From Actinomycetes bacterium (GTDB taxonomy: Bacteria > Actinomycetota > Acidimicrobiia > Acidimicrobiales > Ilumatobacteraceae), in assembly GCA_025359865.1 (NCBI GenBank), contig JANYDH010000140.1:1-64000 (forward strand): DNA of 64,000 nucleotides, given 5' to 3'. A program made the position numbers and the translations under genes. The notes beneath the pieces were generated by a model. It ran no database searches, was not told the DNA's origin, and saw nothing but the letters and a program-made list of their open reading frames with translations. Shown here in pieces: positions 51,455 through 60,964 of the stretch; position 1 is the first letter of the stretch, and each line of letters opens with the position of its first letter.

Positions 51455-53527
51455 TCAACTCCACCAGCCGTTCACGTCGACGATGACGTGAGCGCTCGAC
51501 AGGGTGTAGATGCACAGTTGGCCCGTACTGGACAGTGGCAGTTGAGCCCCATTGGAGATGGGGGTCTCGACTTCGTAGTTCACGTTCGCGGTGGTGGGGC
51601 GTGCCCCACATGGCCAGGCGGTGATGAACCCGGGCGCCGCAGCATTGGTCACGGCGATGTTAATCGACACTGCCCGAGTGCCGGCGGGGACACCGCGTTG
51701 CCCGGCGATCTGCAGCGTGAGCATCTGGCCGGCACCGAGCGCATTGCCGATCGTGCCAGCGTTCACCTCAGGGCGGGTCTTGTCTCGGGTGTCGGTGAAC
51801 CGGAACGGCACCGTTGCGGTGAAGTTCACGTTCGATGTCGTCGACATGTAGCCCGTAACGTCGACCACCAGGTCCACGTCGTGCAGTGAGTAGAAGCACA
51901 CGGTGCCATCGGCGGCAAGTGGGGTCAGTGCCAGGTTCGGCCTGATGTGACCGGGCTGCGGGTTCAGGCTGGCAGCAAGCGGGCGAGGCTGGTCGCAGGG
52001 AAAGACGGTGACGAATCCCGTTTCACTTGCATCGACGCTCGTGACATTCAATGTCACGGCGGTGGCGGTCGTCGGAATGTCGGCCACACCGCCAACCTGC
52101 AGCGAGACGGTGTCGCCGCTGTAGAGTCGCCCGGCAGCGCCGAACGGTACGCGAGTGTCCATTAAGCGCACCGGCGAAAGACTCGTGAACTTCCCGAGTC
52201 CGGATCGATCGTAGTAGCCGCTCACGTCGATGATGAGATCACTGTTGGCGAGCGAGAAGACGCAGATTCCGCCGGCAGCATCAAGCGGTACCGTCGCCGC
52301 GTTGGGCACGGTTTCGCCCGTCGCATAGTTGACCGACGCCACGACAGGGCGGTTCGGCGAGCAGTTCCAGACGGTCAGGTAGCCGGGGCCGGAGGTGTTC
52401 GTGACCGTGAAGTTGGCACTGATCGCCGAGGACCCAGGAGCGACCCCACCTTGGCCGGTGAGCTGGATCCGCTTCAACATCCCACCGGTCAACCTGGTCG
52501 CCCCGAAGCCCTCACGGGTATCGGTCAGACGGGTTGGACTGATGGCTGTGAACCCGACGGACGTGCCGGTGGGACCCGACGGACTCGCCGTCGGTGCGGG
52601 AACGGGCGCAACCGGTGCCGCCGGTGCCGATGCAGTGCCTGTGGCCGCTGCGGGGTCGACCGTGAACGACCACTGCACTGTGCGGGATCCGGTGACGACA
52701 GTCACCGTGTAGGTGCCGGCAAACAGCGGCGCCTTCGGGATTGCAACCACCACGTTGTTGCCCGCGAGGATCGCCTGGGCGACACCATTGGTGTTCAGGC
52801 CAGAGAGCGCACATGTCTCCAGCGGGCCGTCGGGACCGGTAATCGATGCAGACACCGCCCCGGTCACGGTCTCGGGCATCAGTGCCATCACCGGCAGGCC
52901 GGCGGTTCCACTCCAGCCACAGAACGGCAGCGGATCGGGGGTCTCGACGACGAACTTGCTCAGGTTGGTGGTGGTGCCGTCACCCGGGAACAGGATCGGT
53001 GTGGTCTGCTTGACGTTCGGGCCGAGGCCGTGCAGCACATCGAGGGTGGCACCGGAATGCCATTGCGGTGTTTCCTTCAGGTCGCACTTTCCGAACCCGA
53101 CCGTCTTGAGATTCGGGCGAAGCACGCCGACAGCGTGGAACGGGCCGGTCATCCACAGTTCGACGTGGCCCCGAGCCGAAGCGCCAAAGCCGCTCGACAC
53201 GGCGACGTTGCCGTTGTTGCCTGCTGCGTCACCCTCCACGGTGTAGCCCTGCTTACCAGGCAACTCGTCGTGGGAGATGCCGTTGTAGAGCATGTAGCAC
53301 GAATGCTTGGTCGCGCCGTCGGACAAGCTCGCGTCCTCTGCCACAGCAGGGAGGCCGGCCATTGCCCGGTAGTAGTTGACGGTGGTCAACCAGTCCGCGT
53401 CGGCGGGGATGAACGGCGGGCTGGCATCTGCGTGGGCAGTGAGCGCCAGGCCCGTTGAAGCGAGCACGGAGATGGCAGCAACGAGGCCGATAGCGGCCCG
53501 TCGCACGTTCCTTCGTCCGTGATGCAT
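51455..53527 (-). CDS. Secreted CAP-domain protein with three C-terminal beta repeats
   Basis: A 690-residue exoprotein. Residues 1-33 are a signal peptide (LVAAISVLASTGLALTAHAD). About 40-170 is a CAP/SCP domain: NYYRAMAGLPAVAEDASLS, HSCYMLYNGISHDE, HVELWMTGPFHAVGVLRP with the His/Glu residues of the family. Then an Ig-like segment, a Pro/Ala linker, and three repeats of about 120 residues, each with RLTDTRE/RLMDTRV/RFTDTRD near the start, a GV(A/P) turn, a Cys, and (I/V)DVxGYY or VDVNGWW at the end. AGGAGG six bases before ATG 53527 fixes the start. Probably cell-surface or extracellular; substrate unknown. Confidence 0.85.
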   Translation of the reverse strand: MHHGRRNVRRAAIGLVAAISVLASTGLALTAHADASPPFIPADADWLTTVNYYRAMAGLPAVAEDASLSDGATKHSCYMLYNGISHDELPGKQGYTVEGDAAGNNGNVAVSSGFGASARGHVELWMTGPFHAVGVLRPNLKTVGFGKCDLKETPQWHSGATLDVLHGLGPNVKQTTPILFPGDGTTTNLSKFVVETPDPLPFCGWSGTAGLPVMALMPETVTGAVSASITGPDGPLETCALSGLNTNGVAQAILAGNNVVVAIPKAPLFAGTYTVTVVTGSRTVQWSFTVDPAAATGTASAPAAPVAPVPAPTASPSGPTGTSVGFTAISPTRLTDTREGFGATRLTGGMLKRIQLTGQGGVAPGSSAISANFTVTNTSGPGYLTVWNCSPNRPVVASVNYATGETVPNAATVPLDAAGGICVFSLANSDLIIDVSGYYDRSGLGKFTSLSPVRLMDTRVPFGAAGRLYSGDTVSLQVGGVADIPTTATAVTLNVTSVDASETGFVTVFPCDQPRPLAASLNPQPGHIRPNLALTPLAADGTVCFYSLHDVDLVVDVTGYMSTTSNVNFTATVPFRFTDTRDKTRPEVNAGTIGNALGAGQMLTLQIAGQRGVPAGTRAVSINIAVTNAAAPGFITAWPCGARPTTANVNYEVETPISNGAQLPLSSTGQLCIYTLSSAHVIVDVNGWWS

Positions 53528-53661
53528 TCCATGCCTCCTGTGTGCGCACTCCTTGCGCATGCAGGTGGAAACATCGGTTGGAAATATCTTGGGCGTGAGT
53601 CGAGTCGCGCCCACCGGCACTCGGCGTCGGCGTCTAGATCAACTCTTGAGAAAGCGGAAAC

Positions 53662-54540
53662 TCAATGCCGACGGACGCGCGCCACCATCAAGCGAGGCAC
53701 GGAACCGAGTCCGGCCGCCAAGGCTCGTGCGTGCACCCTGCGCGGTGGGTGACGTAGGCGGCGGACCGACAGCCATACCCCACGTACTACGTCACCGAAC
53801 GGGCGATAGCGCAACAGTATCCAGAGTCGGTTGCGTTCACGAAGGAACGTAACCCGGTTGGCGACCTCCGCCGAGGAGGTCGAGGCGCTGCCGCGGTGAC
53901 GTACGACCGATGCCGGTACACAGCGGTACGTCCATCCCGCTCGACGACCGCGCAACCCCAGATCGACGTCTTCGTAGTACAAGAAGTAGCGCTCGTCGAA
54001 TCGGCCGACCGTGCGCAGGAACTCGGCTCGCAGCAGCACCGCACCGCCGGTGAACAGTCCGATCTCACGAGTCTCTTCGAACGATGGGCCATCAGGCTCG
54101 CCGATCCCGATGTCGCGACCTGCACCGTCACGACCGAGCTCGACCCCAACGCTGTTGATGATCGGCGGTCCCTGCGTGGCAAACAGCAGCTTCGGTTGAA
54201 CCGCTCCAATACTGGTGCCGTTCGCCATCTCGACGACGAGCGGGGTCACGAAACCCCGGTCCACGACAACATCGTCGTTGAGTAGGACTACGTGGTCGGC
54301 ACCCGCATCCAGGGCGCGCGCAATGCCGATGTTCATCCCACCCGCATAGCCGAGATTGGCACCCGTGACGATCAGTTCAACCTGCAGAGTCCGCCGACGA
54401 TCGGTCGCCAGTCGACTACTGGCCAAGGTGCCGTTGTCGACCACGATCACGCGGTCGATGCCCTGCGCGGCAAGCAGTGAATCGACACACGCCTCGAGCA
54501 TGTCCGCAGGCGCGCTGAAGGTGAGTACGACGGCGGCCAT
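53662..54540 (-). CDS. Glycosyltransferase family 2
   Basis: A 292-residue GT-A enzyme. Nucleotide-sugar binding VVDNGTLASSR and NLGYAGGMNIGIARAL, metal-binding LLNDDVVVDRGFV (DxD-like), FTGGAVLLRAEFL and YYEDVDLGLRGRRAGW, then VRHRGSAS: the set found in rhamnosyltransferase-type enzymes acting on wall polysaccharides. ATG 54540 is chosen; a GTG stands directly before it. It ends with a basic amphipathic tail (VARVRRH). Together with the O-antigen-ligase-like gene it suggests surface glycan synthesis, but the two are 30 kb apart. Confidence 0.88.
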   Translation of the reverse strand: MAAVVLTFSAPADMLEACVDSLLAAQGIDRVIVVDNGTLASSRLATDRRRTLQVELIVTGANLGYAGGMNIGIARALDAGADHVVLLNDDVVVDRGFVTPLVVEMANGTSIGAVQPKLLFATQGPPIINSVGVELGRDGAGRDIGIGEPDGPSFEETREIGLFTGGAVLLRAEFLRTVGRFDERYFLYYEDVDLGLRGRRAGWTYRCVPASVVRHRGSASTSSAEVANRVTFLRERNRLWILLRYRPFGDVVRGVWLSVRRLRHPPRRVHARALAAGLGSVPRLMVARVRRH

Positions 54541-54631
54541 CACGACGATCAGCGTACGTCAGGGTTGCAACCGGTGAGATTCACGGCGTAGCGATCTGCC
54601 AGCGCAGGGCCGGAACGCCCTGCATGACGGC

Positions 54632-55180
54632 TCAGAACACGACGTCGGCGGAGGGCGGCGGCGCGTTCAGGCGGCGGCCCATGTCGAGCACCGAATCAAC
54701 CAATCCTGCGACACGGGCCTGCGTACGGTCGTCGAGTCCGTTCTTCACATCGTTGCTGTTCAGTGCGCACAACTCCGGCGCCACCCACGCACCGAGCGAC
54801 CTGGCCACGACCGACATGCCGTTGAGCGTGTTCAGCGCCGCCATCGCGCCGCCTGCGAGCGCGACCAGGCCAATCACGTCGCCGGCCATCGGTTCTTTCG
54901 CCAGGTAGTCGAACAGGTTCTTCATCGCTCCGGTCATGCCGCTGTGATACTCCGGTGACACCCAGATGTGGGCGTGGGTGGCTGCCACCCGCTGCTGCCA
55001 CAACAACGCAGCGGGCAAGTCATCGGGCACCAGACCGTCGTTGGGCGGCACGCCGACATTCGCCGGCGTAGCAAAATCGACCTCGACTCCACGCTCGCGA
55101 CACAACTCGAAGATATTGCGCGCCAGGATGTAGCAACTGGACGCCTCGCGGCTGATGGCCGACACGATCATGACCCGCAT
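54632..55180 (-). CDS. NADPH-dependent FMN reductase-like protein
   Basis: A 182-residue flavodoxin-fold protein. SAISREASSCYILARNIFEL is the phosphate-binding loop region, VSPEYHSGMTGAMKNLFDYL the flavin-binding block of the NADPH_dep_FMN_red family, and IGLVALAGGAMAALNTLNGM the second loop. Members reduce FMN, quinones, azo dyes or chromate. It lies 22 bp from the cyclic-nucleotide-binding protein gene on the same strand, thus co-transcription and a link with the electron-transfer locus beyond it are possible. Confidence 0.88.
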   Translation of the reverse strand: MRVMIVSAISREASSCYILARNIFELCRERGVEVDFATPANVGVPPNDGLVPDDLPAALLWQQRVAATHAHIWVSPEYHSGMTGAMKNLFDYLAKEPMAGDVIGLVALAGGAMAALNTLNGMSVVARSLGAWVAPELCALNSNDVKNGLDDRTQARVAGLVDSVLDMGRRLNAPPPSADVVF

Positions 55181-55202
55181 GTTGTTGCCTGCCTGTTCTG
55201 GT

Positions 55203-56051
55203 TCACCTGCACGAGATCAGCCCCTGTTGGCTGACCCACCCGACCCACCCGTCCTCGACGCGCACGTGTGACCAGCCGGGTAGCGATTCGAACACCTGCA
55301 CCTCGGTACCCGTCGAGAGTACACGTGTCGGTTGAGCCCCCTCTGGCAAGATGTACCCGGCGAGGTCAACGGTGGCGCGGTGGGTAGCGGGTGACCATCG
55401 CGGGCCGGTGGGCACGGGTGCACTGGGCGCAGCGAACCCACCAGCGCCCTCGGGTGCGGGTGCTGTGAGATACCGGGCGAGCGCGTGAACCACGAAGTCG
55501 TCGTCCCCGTCGCTCATCCCTAGAGCCACTCCGGCGAGGTAGTCCTGCGCATCGAGCAAGACGATCTCGCTGGGAGCGGTCGCGCGGACCATCACGTCGT
55601 ACGGGGCCCGTCGCAGAATACTGTCAGCGCCGAATGTGGTTCCTGGCTTGACGACCGACGACACGCCCGCCCTGTCGATCTGCTCGGCTGCACCCGACGT
55701 GAGCATGACGAACATGGTGGCCAGGTCACCCGCCTCGACGATGACCTCTCCCGGCGCCACTTTGCGCGCCTTCATGTAGTGGTTGAGATCACGAGCGATC
55801 GTGGGATCGAGGCCTGGAAAGTGCTTGGCGACATGAGTCCCGGACTCGGCCCATAACACCTCGCTCGGTGTGAGCGGCTCATTTGCAGGCCACCTCTTGT
55901 CGACGAACTTGCCGCCCACCTGGCTGAGCGCTGCCACTACCACCAGGCTGATGATGCTCAGCACGACCCCGACGATGAGGATCGCGACCGGCGTTGGCCC
56001 GAACGAGAACGACCCGACATCGAACCCGAGACAAGCCGCAGCATCCGACAC
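55203..56051 (-). CDS. Membrane protein with cyclic-nucleotide-binding and SH3-like domains
   Basis: A 282-residue protein. Residues 10-35 form a membrane helix (VAILIVGVVLSIISLVVVAA). About 60-165 is a Crp-type ligand-binding beta-roll: FPGLDPTIARDLNHYMKARK, APGEVIVEAGDLATMFVMLT, GTTFGADSILRRAPYDVMVR; the usual phosphate-binding Arg-Ala pair is only partly kept. There is no DNA-binding helix-turn-helix. The C-terminal 60 residues are SH3-like, ending GWSHVRVEDGWVGWVSQQGL. GTG 56051 is the only start fitting, 58 bp from the divergent multiheme gene. It may sense a nucleotide and modulate the membrane electron-transfer protein. Confidence 0.72.
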   Translation of the reverse strand: MSDAAACLGFDVGSFSFGPTPVAILIVGVVLSIISLVVVAALSQVGGKFVDKRWPANEPLTPSEVLWAESGTHVAKHFPGLDPTIARDLNHYMKARKVAPGEVIVEAGDLATMFVMLTSGAAEQIDRAGVSSVVKPGTTFGADSILRRAPYDVMVRATAPSEIVLLDAQDYLAGVALGMSDGDDDFVVHALARYLTAPAPEGAGGFAAPSAPVPTGPRWSPATHRATVDLAGYILPEGAQPTRVLSTGTEVQVFESLPGWSHVRVEDGWVGWVSQQGLISCR

Positions 56052-56109
56052 GAGCGTGATGGTAGCGTACGAATGTGTCGCGTGTGAGCGGAATCGGGGG
56101 AGGGCACTG

Positions 56110-58908
56110 GTGGCAAAGCCGCAACTGAAGTCGCGGGCGTGGAATCTGATCGTCATCATCGGCTCGCTGGCGCTCGTCGCCATCGGATTCGGCGGGCTGT
56201 TCGTACTGCAGGCCGGCAAGGCCGGCGCCACCACGACCTTGTGGTTCGTGGTCGGAATCGGCGTCATCACCTTCCTCTGTTTCGCTGGGCCAGGCATCGC
56301 CTTCGTCGCCCGCAAACGAATCGCGTTCGTGAAGAAGCACATTCCTGGTGGTTCGCTCTCGTGGGTACGCGCTCACCTCTACATGCCGGTCCTCGCGCTT
56401 GTGGCGGCTTGGGTGCATGCCAGTACCGTGCCGTTTCGGACCGTGCTCAGTTCCGGCAAGGTTCTCCTCGCGATCGCGATCGTGGTCTCGGTGTGTGGCA
56501 TCGCACGACACCACCTGATCGGGGTCACGAAGTCGGCCATCAATGCCGACGCTCAGATCTCCAAAGTTGCGGCGAGTCGGTCGCGCGTATTTCGCCAGTT
56601 GGTCATCGACTACAAGCAACTTCGCCGCCCTCTCGCCGACATCCAGGCCGATGTCGCCGCCTTGTCGGCAGCCGACCAGGCGGCTTGGGCCAAGGTGCTC
56701 GAGACGCAGACCAAAATCGACGCCGACTTCCCTCGCGGCGGCGGCCAATCCGGCTCTGTTCGCGCATACAAACTCCTGCGAGCGACCCACGCCCCGCTCA
56801 CGATCGTGTTGTTCCTCTCACTGTCGTTTCATCTCGTCGACGTGCTCGGTGCCACCGACAAGGTGCTAGCCGATTCGAAAGAACGCATCGCGTCCGTACA
56901 GAACTGCGCCGACTGTCACAGTGACATCGTCAAAGAGTTCCGGCAGTCGTCGATGGGAAACGCTCAGATCGGCACGATCATGGAGGCACAGCTTCCGGTC
57001 ACGCTGGCCCGTAACGAGGAACTGGCGAAGCTGCTCGGGCAAGATCAGCAGGATCTGCTCGATTCGTCGGCCCAGGTGTGCATCAACTGTCATGCCCCGA
57101 TCGGCGCAAGGTTCGTCGACAGTCCTACGGCTGTGCTTCCGTTCGACGAGGCAGTGCCGGACGGGCATCCGGCGGTTAGCAATGCCGGTGATGCGGTCAA
57201 CAAAGACGGTGTCAGCTGCACTGTCTGCCACAGCCAGAGCGCGCCCCTCGGCGAATTGGCCGGCGCTGGCCCGATCAACGTCAATGGCGGCACCCGAGAC
57301 GACTACGGCACGGTGTTCGGTCCGATTTTTTCCGACCCGAACCCCTTGCCGGTGCGTGTTCACGACTTTGGCAGCACCTCGGCGGATGGGTTTTGGAACG
57401 ACACCATCGCCACGTCGATCGCGTGCGGTGCGTGCCACAACGTCAAACTCGACCTGAACGGCAACGGGGTTTCAGCGCCGACCGCCGACCCCAATGCTGA
57501 CCCTGAGGGCGACGACAACGGCAACTTCCAGCTCAACGAGAATGAACTCGACATCACCAAAGACGCCAGCGGCAAGGACCAATTGAACGACCTGGTGCTG
57601 CAGACCACGTTCGATGAATGGCAAGACTACGTGGCGGGGTTCGACGCACAAATCGCCACCAAGAACCCGTTGGTCGACAAACCGCTCGGCTGCATCGACT
57701 GCCACATGCCTGCCAACCCCGGTAACGCTCAAGAGCCGGTCGTCGACCAGGCACCGGGCTTTCTCGTCGTCCCGGATCGGCCCCACCGATCGCACAGTTT
57801 CATCGGCGTCGACTACGACCTCGATCCATCCACATACGCACGGGCCGGTCTCGACCAGTCCGTCATCAACGACATCCTTGCCGAGCGCAAGGCTCTGCTC
57901 GCCTCGGCAGTGTCGCTCGAGGTACTCGACGCAGGCGCTGTGGCCGGGCCCGAGCAGACCGTCGACGTCGTCGTCACCAACAACCTACTCGGCCACGTCT
58001 TTCCCACCGGATTCGCGTTCGCTCGCCAGTTCTGGCTCGAGGTCAGCGCCAAAGACTCCAAGGGCAACACCATCTGTTTACAGGACCCGTTCCCCGGTAT
58101 CGACTCGCCGTGCAGTTCCGGGGTGGTGCCGTTGGTCGATGCTGTCCTGCCGCAATGTGATCCTGCGAGTGTGGCCACTGCAACGGGTACCGATCTGTCG
58201 GCGGTTCCGAATGGCGACATCGTGTTCAGCGAGCCCGTTGCAGCGGCCACGTGCGATCCGTGGTTGGCGAACTTTCAGAAGATCCTCACCGATGGCGACC
58301 CGCTGAAGACCGGCAGGTTCACCGAGGTGGCATACCAATCCTTCCTGCCCGACATCGTCAAGACCCGCAAGCGGATCGTCGACGGGAAGGTGATGGCCCC
58401 GCTGCAGTCGGTGCGCAGAGTGCTCGACCCCGCAACCGGCCAATTCGTCGATGCTGACAGCACCACCATCCCGTATGCGTTCGATACCAGCGCACTGCCA
58501 GCTGGCGACCACCTCACGGTCACCGTCACGATGCATTTCCGGCATTTGCCGCCCGAGTTCGTCCGCTCGCTCGCAAGGGAACAAGAGGGCCTCGACAACA
58601 TCACCCCCTCTGCCCTCATCGGTGATCCCGACGATCTCACCAAACACCTCACGATCACTGATGTGGTCACGGCCATCACCGGTGATGGTCCGATCATCGG
58701 GTGCGAAGGCCCCCAGAATGATGCTCGACGGACGATCCTCGAATGCGTCGAGCCGGTGACCGGCAATGAAGCGGTCGACCTCAGCGCCGGCGCAGCGATG
58801 AGCAACCCACCGCTCGCGCTCGGTACGGCCCAGCCGCTTATGTCCGGGATGGCTGTGGGTGGGCTCACGGCCATCGGCGGCTTCCTGGGATTTCGGCGCC
58901 GCCGCTAA
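56110..58908 (+). CDS. Membrane b-type domain fused to pentaheme c-type cytochrome
   Basis: A 932-residue protein. GTG 56110 follows GGGGGAGGG. Residues 11-250 have five membrane helices; His89/His103 and His227/His241 form two HX13H pairs on separate helices, the two-heme pattern of ferric-reductase-like and cytochrome b domains. Five CXXCH motifs follow at Cys266 (CADCH), 324 (CINCH), 370 (CTVCH), 439 (CGACH) and 528 (CIDCH); CADCHSDIVKEFRQSSMGNA resembles cytochrome c554-type multiheme proteins. Residues 600-890 are beta-rich, with Cys pairs, and a helix plus RRRR anchors the C-terminus (910-932). It should carry electrons across the membrane between quinol or flavin and an outside acceptor. 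ccmF, ccmH and ccmG follow directly. Confidence 0.88.
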   Translation: MAKPQLKSRAWNLIVIIGSLALVAIGFGGLFVLQAGKAGATTTLWFVVGIGVITFLCFAGPGIAFVARKRIAFVKKHIPGGSLSWVRAHLYMPVLALVAAWVHASTVPFRTVLSSGKVLLAIAIVVSVCGIARHHLIGVTKSAINADAQISKVAASRSRVFRQLVIDYKQLRRPLADIQADVAALSAADQAAWAKVLETQTKIDADFPRGGGQSGSVRAYKLLRATHAPLTIVLFLSLSFHLVDVLGATDKVLADSKERIASVQNCADCHSDIVKEFRQSSMGNAQIGTIMEAQLPVTLARNEELAKLLGQDQQDLLDSSAQVCINCHAPIGARFVDSPTAVLPFDEAVPDGHPAVSNAGDAVNKDGVSCTVCHSQSAPLGELAGAGPINVNGGTRDDYGTVFGPIFSDPNPLPVRVHDFGSTSADGFWNDTIATSIACGACHNVKLDLNGNGVSAPTADPNADPEGDDNGNFQLNENELDITKDASGKDQLNDLVLQTTFDEWQDYVAGFDAQIATKNPLVDKPLGCIDCHMPANPGNAQEPVVDQAPGFLVVPDRPHRSHSFIGVDYDLDPSTYARAGLDQSVINDILAERKALLASAVSLEVLDAGAVAGPEQTVDVVVTNNLLGHVFPTGFAFARQFWLEVSAKDSKGNTICLQDPFPGIDSPCSSGVVPLVDAVLPQCDPASVATATGTDLSAVPNGDIVFSEPVAAATCDPWLANFQKILTDGDPLKTGRFTEVAYQSFLPDIVKTRKRIVDGKVMAPLQSVRRVLDPATGQFVDADSTTIPYAFDTSALPAGDHLTVTVTMHFRHLPPEFVRSLAREQEGLDNITPSALIGDPDDLTKHLTITDVVTAITGDGPIIGCEGPQNDARRTILECVEPVTGNEAVDLSAGAAMSNPPLALGTAQPLMSGMAVGGLTAIGGFLGFRRRR

Positions 58909-58942
58909 CCCGCGGGTCTAGCTGTGTGGTTGACTGCACGAG

Positions 58943-60964
58943 ATGGTGCTACTCGGGCGACTGCTGCTGATGCTGGCCCTGGCTGGCGCGCTCGGCACCG
59001 GCTACACGCACATCTGGATGACCCGCGGCCGACCCGCCGGCCGACTGCTACGCAACGCTCACGCCGCCATGATGGTGGGCCTCATCGGTGCGTTCACCGT
59101 GCTCGAAGTCGCTCTTGTCACCAATGACTTTTCGGTCAAGTTCGTGGCCGAGCACCATCGCAGCACGACGCCACTGTTGTTCACGCTGACGGGAGCATGG
59201 GCGGGGCTCGAGGGCAGCCTGCTGCTGTGGGCCACCGTCATCGGCGGCTACCTGTTCGTCGTGGCCCACCGGGTCGCCCGCACCACGCGAGACAACGGAT
59301 CGATCGATCGTTTGGGGGCTGCAGCCACGGTGGTGATGTCGTCCATCGCGGCGTTCTTCATCGGGCTCGTGCTCTTCGTTTCCCCCACGTTCGTGCAGGT
59401 CGCGGATCGAACTGATGGATTCGGCGCAAATCCGCTGTTGCAAGACAACGTGCTGATGGCGATCCACCCACCGTTGCTGTATCTCGGCTACGTCGGATTT
59501 ATGGTGCCGTTCTCGTTCGCCGTTGCGGCGCTGTACCTGCGCGAGCGGGGCCCGCGGTGGGTGTTACGCACCCAGAACTGGGCGGTAGTGGCGTGGTCGT
59601 TTCTCAGCGCCGGCATCGTGATCGGCGGATGGTGGAGCTACGAGGTGCTCGGATGGGGCGGCTACTGGGCATGGGATCCGGTGGAGAACGCGTCGTTCCT
59701 ACCGTGGCTGGTCGGCACGGCGTACCTTCACTCCGCTGTCATGCAGGCTCGGCGCGGTCTGCTGCCGGCATGGAGCGTCGGCTTGGTGCTCTCGACCTTC
59801 ATCTTTACGTTGCTCGGCGCGTTTCTCGCCCGGTCCGGCGTGATCGCGTCGGTGCATGCGTTCTCCGGTTCATCGCTCGGGCCGGTGCTGCTCGCCTACC
59901 TCGTCATCGTCGTCATCTCGGTCGGCTGGTTGTTCGTCACCCGCATGCGCGACGTCGTTGCCGGTCCGCCACTCGAGTCGTTCGCCAGCAAGGAGGGGGC
60001 GTTCCTGCTGAACAACCTGCTGCTGGCGGTGTTCGCCGTGGTGGTGCTGATCGGCACCGCGTATCCGATCGTCGTCGAAGCGCTCACGAACGACCGGATC
60101 TCGGTCGGGCGCCCGTTCTTCGACCGCTTCGCGGTCGTCATCTCGCTCGTCTTGTTGGTCGCGATGCTGGTCGGTGTTGCCGCACCGCACCATCACGCCA
60201 CCCTCCGCCAAGTCTGGGGCACCCTGCGGTTCCCAGCCCAGACCGGCCTGGGCGCAGCGGCCGTCGCGATCGTGGCCTTTCACCTGCGGGCGCCGTACGT
60301 GATCGTCGTGTTGTGCCTCGCCGTCACAATTGCAGCCAATGCGGCGAAGGAGTTGGTCAATGCAACGCTGCAGCGACGCGACCACCGGGGCGCGACGCTC
60401 GCGCTCGTAGGCGCGTTGCGCAGCAAGCCCGGATTCTGGGGTGGCCAGTTGGCGCACACCGGTCTTGCCGTCCTGGCGCTCGGCATCACGGCATCGTCCA
60501 ACCTTGCCGAGCGTTCCACCGTCACGCTCCAGCCAGGTGCTTCGACGACGGCGTCTGGCTACACCATCACGTATCTCGGGCCGACGGCGCGTCAATCATC
60601 GACATTCACCGCGCGCGGCGCCGAGCTTCGATTCGATCGAGCGGGAATGAGCAAGATCCTTCGCCCGGAGTTCCACCAATACCCGAATCAAGTTCAACCG
60701 GTGGGTGTTCCCGACATCTGGACTACGCCAAGGGGCGATGACGCCTATGTCGCACTACTGCAACTCGACGAGCGCGGCGCCACCGTGCACATCTACCGGT
60801 ACCCGTGGATCATGCTCGTATGGATCGGCGGTTTGTTGATGGCCTCCGGCGGGGCGTTCGGGCTCGTGCTACGCCGAATGCGCAGCACGAGCGACCGGGC
60901 CGGCCTGGTTGCCGCATTGGGCATCAATGAACCGGCGCTCGAGACAGACGCGGCAAGCGAATGA
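58943..60964 (+). CDS. ccmF: Cytochrome c-type biogenesis protein CcmF
   Basis: A 673-residue polytopic protein, the heme lyase core of System I cytochrome c maturation. The tryptophan-rich WWD motif is WGGYWAWDPVENAS; conserved His lie in the helices around it (VLMAIHPPLLYLGYVG before it). About 14-15 helices and a large exterior domain near residues 520-610 (TVTLQPGASTTASGYTITYL) match the family. It starts 34 bp after the multiheme cytochrome gene and overlaps ccmH (ATGA), so its product probably attaches heme to that cytochrome. CcmA, B, C, D and E are not in this window. Confidence 0.93.
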   Translation: MVLLGRLLLMLALAGALGTGYTHIWMTRGRPAGRLLRNAHAAMMVGLIGAFTVLEVALVTNDFSVKFVAEHHRSTTPLLFTLTGAWAGLEGSLLLWATVIGGYLFVVAHRVARTTRDNGSIDRLGAAATVVMSSIAAFFIGLVLFVSPTFVQVADRTDGFGANPLLQDNVLMAIHPPLLYLGYVGFMVPFSFAVAALYLRERGPRWVLRTQNWAVVAWSFLSAGIVIGGWWSYEVLGWGGYWAWDPVENASFLPWLVGTAYLHSAVMQARRGLLPAWSVGLVLSTFIFTLLGAFLARSGVIASVHAFSGSSLGPVLLAYLVIVVISVGWLFVTRMRDVVAGPPLESFASKEGAFLLNNLLLAVFAVVVLIGTAYPIVVEALTNDRISVGRPFFDRFAVVISLVLLVAMLVGVAAPHHHATLRQVWGTLRFPAQTGLGAAAVAIVAFHLRAPYVIVVLCLAVTIAANAAKELVNATLQRRDHRGATLALVGALRSKPGFWGGQLAHTGLAVLALGITASSNLAERSTVTLQPGASTTASGYTITYLGPTARQSSTFTARGAELRFDRAGMSKILRPEFHQYPNQVQPVGVPDIWTTPRGDDAYVALLQLDERGATVHIYRYPWIMLVWIGGLLMASGGAFGLVLRRMRSTSDRAGLVAALGINEPALETDAASE

